Source: Chrysogorgia sp. JL179-B06 (taxonomy: Eukaryota; Cnidaria; Anthozoa; Scleralcyonacea; Chrysogorgiidae). Taken from it: a stretch of DNA of 64,000 nt. Shown here one piece after another: positions 1 to 64,000 of this stretch. The position numbers were made by a program, and so were the translations under genes. The stretch's first letter is position 1; the number at the start of each line of letters is the position of its first letter. The notes beneath the pieces are model-generated. The model worked only from the letters and a program-made list of their open reading frames with translations. It searched no databases and was not told the DNA's origin. The DNA lies in the NCBI GenBank assembly GCA_035772405.1, contig JAYKKM010000341.1, forward strand, positions 2,345,501-2,409,500. The letters run 5' to 3'.

Positions 1-62639
<62,639 letters not shown>

Positions 62640-62641
<2 letters not shown>

Positions 62642-63057
62642 CTGAACAAAAGCAGGAAGCAAAACAATTCAGCGTACAGCAAGAGGAAACCCAATTGAAA
62701 TATTATTATTTCAATTTTTTTTCAAAGTCAGATTTCGGGTGAAGTTTCATATAAATCCCGAAATGACATCACATAGACTATCGGTAGTAAAATTCGAAAT
62801 TAAAATCAGCTGTTATTTCTAAAAAAAAGCATTGGGTTAGAGTTAGGATTAGGGTTATGTTGGGGTTAGGACTATGTTTTAAATTCAGGATATTTATATG
62901 AAACGTCAGCCCAGATTTCCAAGAGATCACAATTTGGACGATACACGGGCGATGAGACGCTCTAACCATTGAGCTACATGTACTGAAACTAAGATGGAGA
63001 GCGAAGGTTACAATGGTTCGATTGATATATGTACTGCATATGCGGCAGTCACTACAG

Positions 63058-63129
<72 letters not shown>

Positions 63130-63130
63130 T
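62640..63130. repeat. SINE fragment and (AAT)n tract
   Basis: 62942-63058 matches the SINE at 52395 (GAGACGCTCTAACCATTGAG, ATATGTACTGC-TATGCGGCAGTCACTA). 63062-63126 is (AAT)n. 62835-62875 has TTAGGGTTA-like words. No IFT172 exon was found here. Confidence 0.75.
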
Positions 63131-63245
63131 ATACAATTAATATATGTATGAAATTACGCCTAACTAATAATATTAGTTGATATATACATCAGTTACAAAT
63201 GTCAATAATCTACTCAAGATACAATAAACTGTAATTAAATTCTAA

Positions 63246-63830
63246 TTAGTTAACTGTGAAACAAAAATTTACTTCAACACGGCACCATACATCATAGCAG
63301 GGTAAAAAAACGTCGTTTAAACCTGTCCGTGCGGGTAAAGTTAAGTTCGCTATTGCGCAAACTATTGCGCAAACTTGACAAGTGACAATGCGATCGTAAG
63401 GGAGGGAGAAGGTGATACAGCCGCGAGCCAAACAATCTATGACAAAGTTCAAGTCTACGTTCGTCAAGATGGCTGCACTTAGATAAAACCAAAGTGACGC
63501 TTAAAATCCGCATGCTACGTTTCTGAACCATCTCAATTCTGTCACTGAGGTACCCTGGAAGACTAGTAGCCAAGGTAGCGCAACAGTACTCAAAGACTGA
63601 TCGTACTAGCACAAAATAAATAAAAAGAAGGTCGGTAGATGGTGATCCAGCACGCTTTAATATTCTCAGGATATATTTACTGTTTCGATGCCTTTGACAT
63701 AATTTCATTAACGTTGTTAACGTTCCAGTTAAGATAAGATTGTCGCTAATAAAGAGAGAGTCGCTAATAAAGAGAGTACGAGACCCTCTCCATGAGGTGC
63801 AGACCATTAGAGCTGGGATAGGGGCTTATT
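63246..63830 (-). pseudogene. LINE reverse transcriptase C-terminal fragment
   Basis: The frame reads LILTGTLTTLMKLCQRHRNS, SVFEYCCATLATSLPGYLSD and EMVQKRSMRILSV, then CSHLDERRLELCHRLF and ends SELNFTRTDRFKRRFFTLL. This is the post-RT region of a CR1-like element. The open frame is uninterrupted but lacks the catalytic part. Confidence 0.88.
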
Positions 63831-64000
63831 TACTTATCCGTTTTGTAAGAATAGAGTATTGCGAGTAAAGGCCGATTACACACACACACACACATATAAT
63901 AGATCACAATATCTCGGATTTGTTTTATTAGTTCAAATTTTAGTCGGTTTTCTTTGTTCTTTATACGGATGTATATCCTATACATCTCTAAAGCTTGGCG
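63831..64000. other. Intron sequence to the window edge
   Basis: A short (CA)n at 63880-63892. Nothing else seen. Confidence 0.5.

Overview
This window is intronic DNA of an animal genome, most likely a marine invertebrate and plausibly a cnidarian. That reading rests on the intron-rich metazoan gene, the A+T-rich sequence, a Penelope-like element fragment, hammerhead-like motifs, tRNA- and 5S-derived SINEs and many palindromic MITEs. No species-level marker was identified. Only one host gene is present. It lies on the minus strand from about 62.6 kb down to base 1 and is the C-terminal part of IFT172, a peripheral subunit of the intraflagellar transport B complex that builds and maintains cilia. 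I recovered 35 consecutive coding exons (3,224 nt, about 1,074 codons). All boundaries are GT-AG, all reading phases join, and the protein is collinear with animal IFT172 (about 1,750 residues). The N-terminal WD40 half lies beyond base 64000. The last few residues and the stop lie just before base 1.

Layout in gene order: exons 1-11 (62.6-48.9 kb) encode TPR-like helical repeats. Their introns hold LINE remnants, tRNA-derived SINEs and nested TTAA-flanked MITEs. Intron 12 (46,983-42,751) is almost wholly a 4.2 kb minisatellite of about 108 units of 38/39 bp, and each unit repeats the 5' splice site of exon 12. Exons 13-18 (42.7-34.5 kb) follow, with a LINE, a 5S-derived repeat, a Crypton-like remnant and MITEs. 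Intron 18 (34,542-26,092) contains a 7.15 kb TTAA-bounded element, a giant palindrome with arms of a degenerate 9-bp repeat. Exons 19-29 (26.1-14.5 kb) are interrupted by a hAT-like MITE containing a foldback with two hammerhead-like motifs, a compound tetranucleotide microsatellite, a LINE remnant and a Penelope-like remnant. Exons 30-35 (10.6-0 kb) end the protein among hAT, Mutator-like and palindromic elements.

Apart from IFT172, the coding-like sequences are broken transposon fragments: reverse transcriptase C-termini, a hAT dimerisation domain, a GIY-YIG endonuclease fragment and a possible Crypton-like piece. Many long open frames come from repeats. Coding exons make up about 5 percent of the window and the rest is mostly mobile or tandem repeat DNA. 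The most unusual points are the splice-donor minisatellite, the giant palindrome, the inverted hammerhead pair, a recurrent palindrome apex shared by hairpins with unrelated arms, and a MITE inserted nine bases into an intron.
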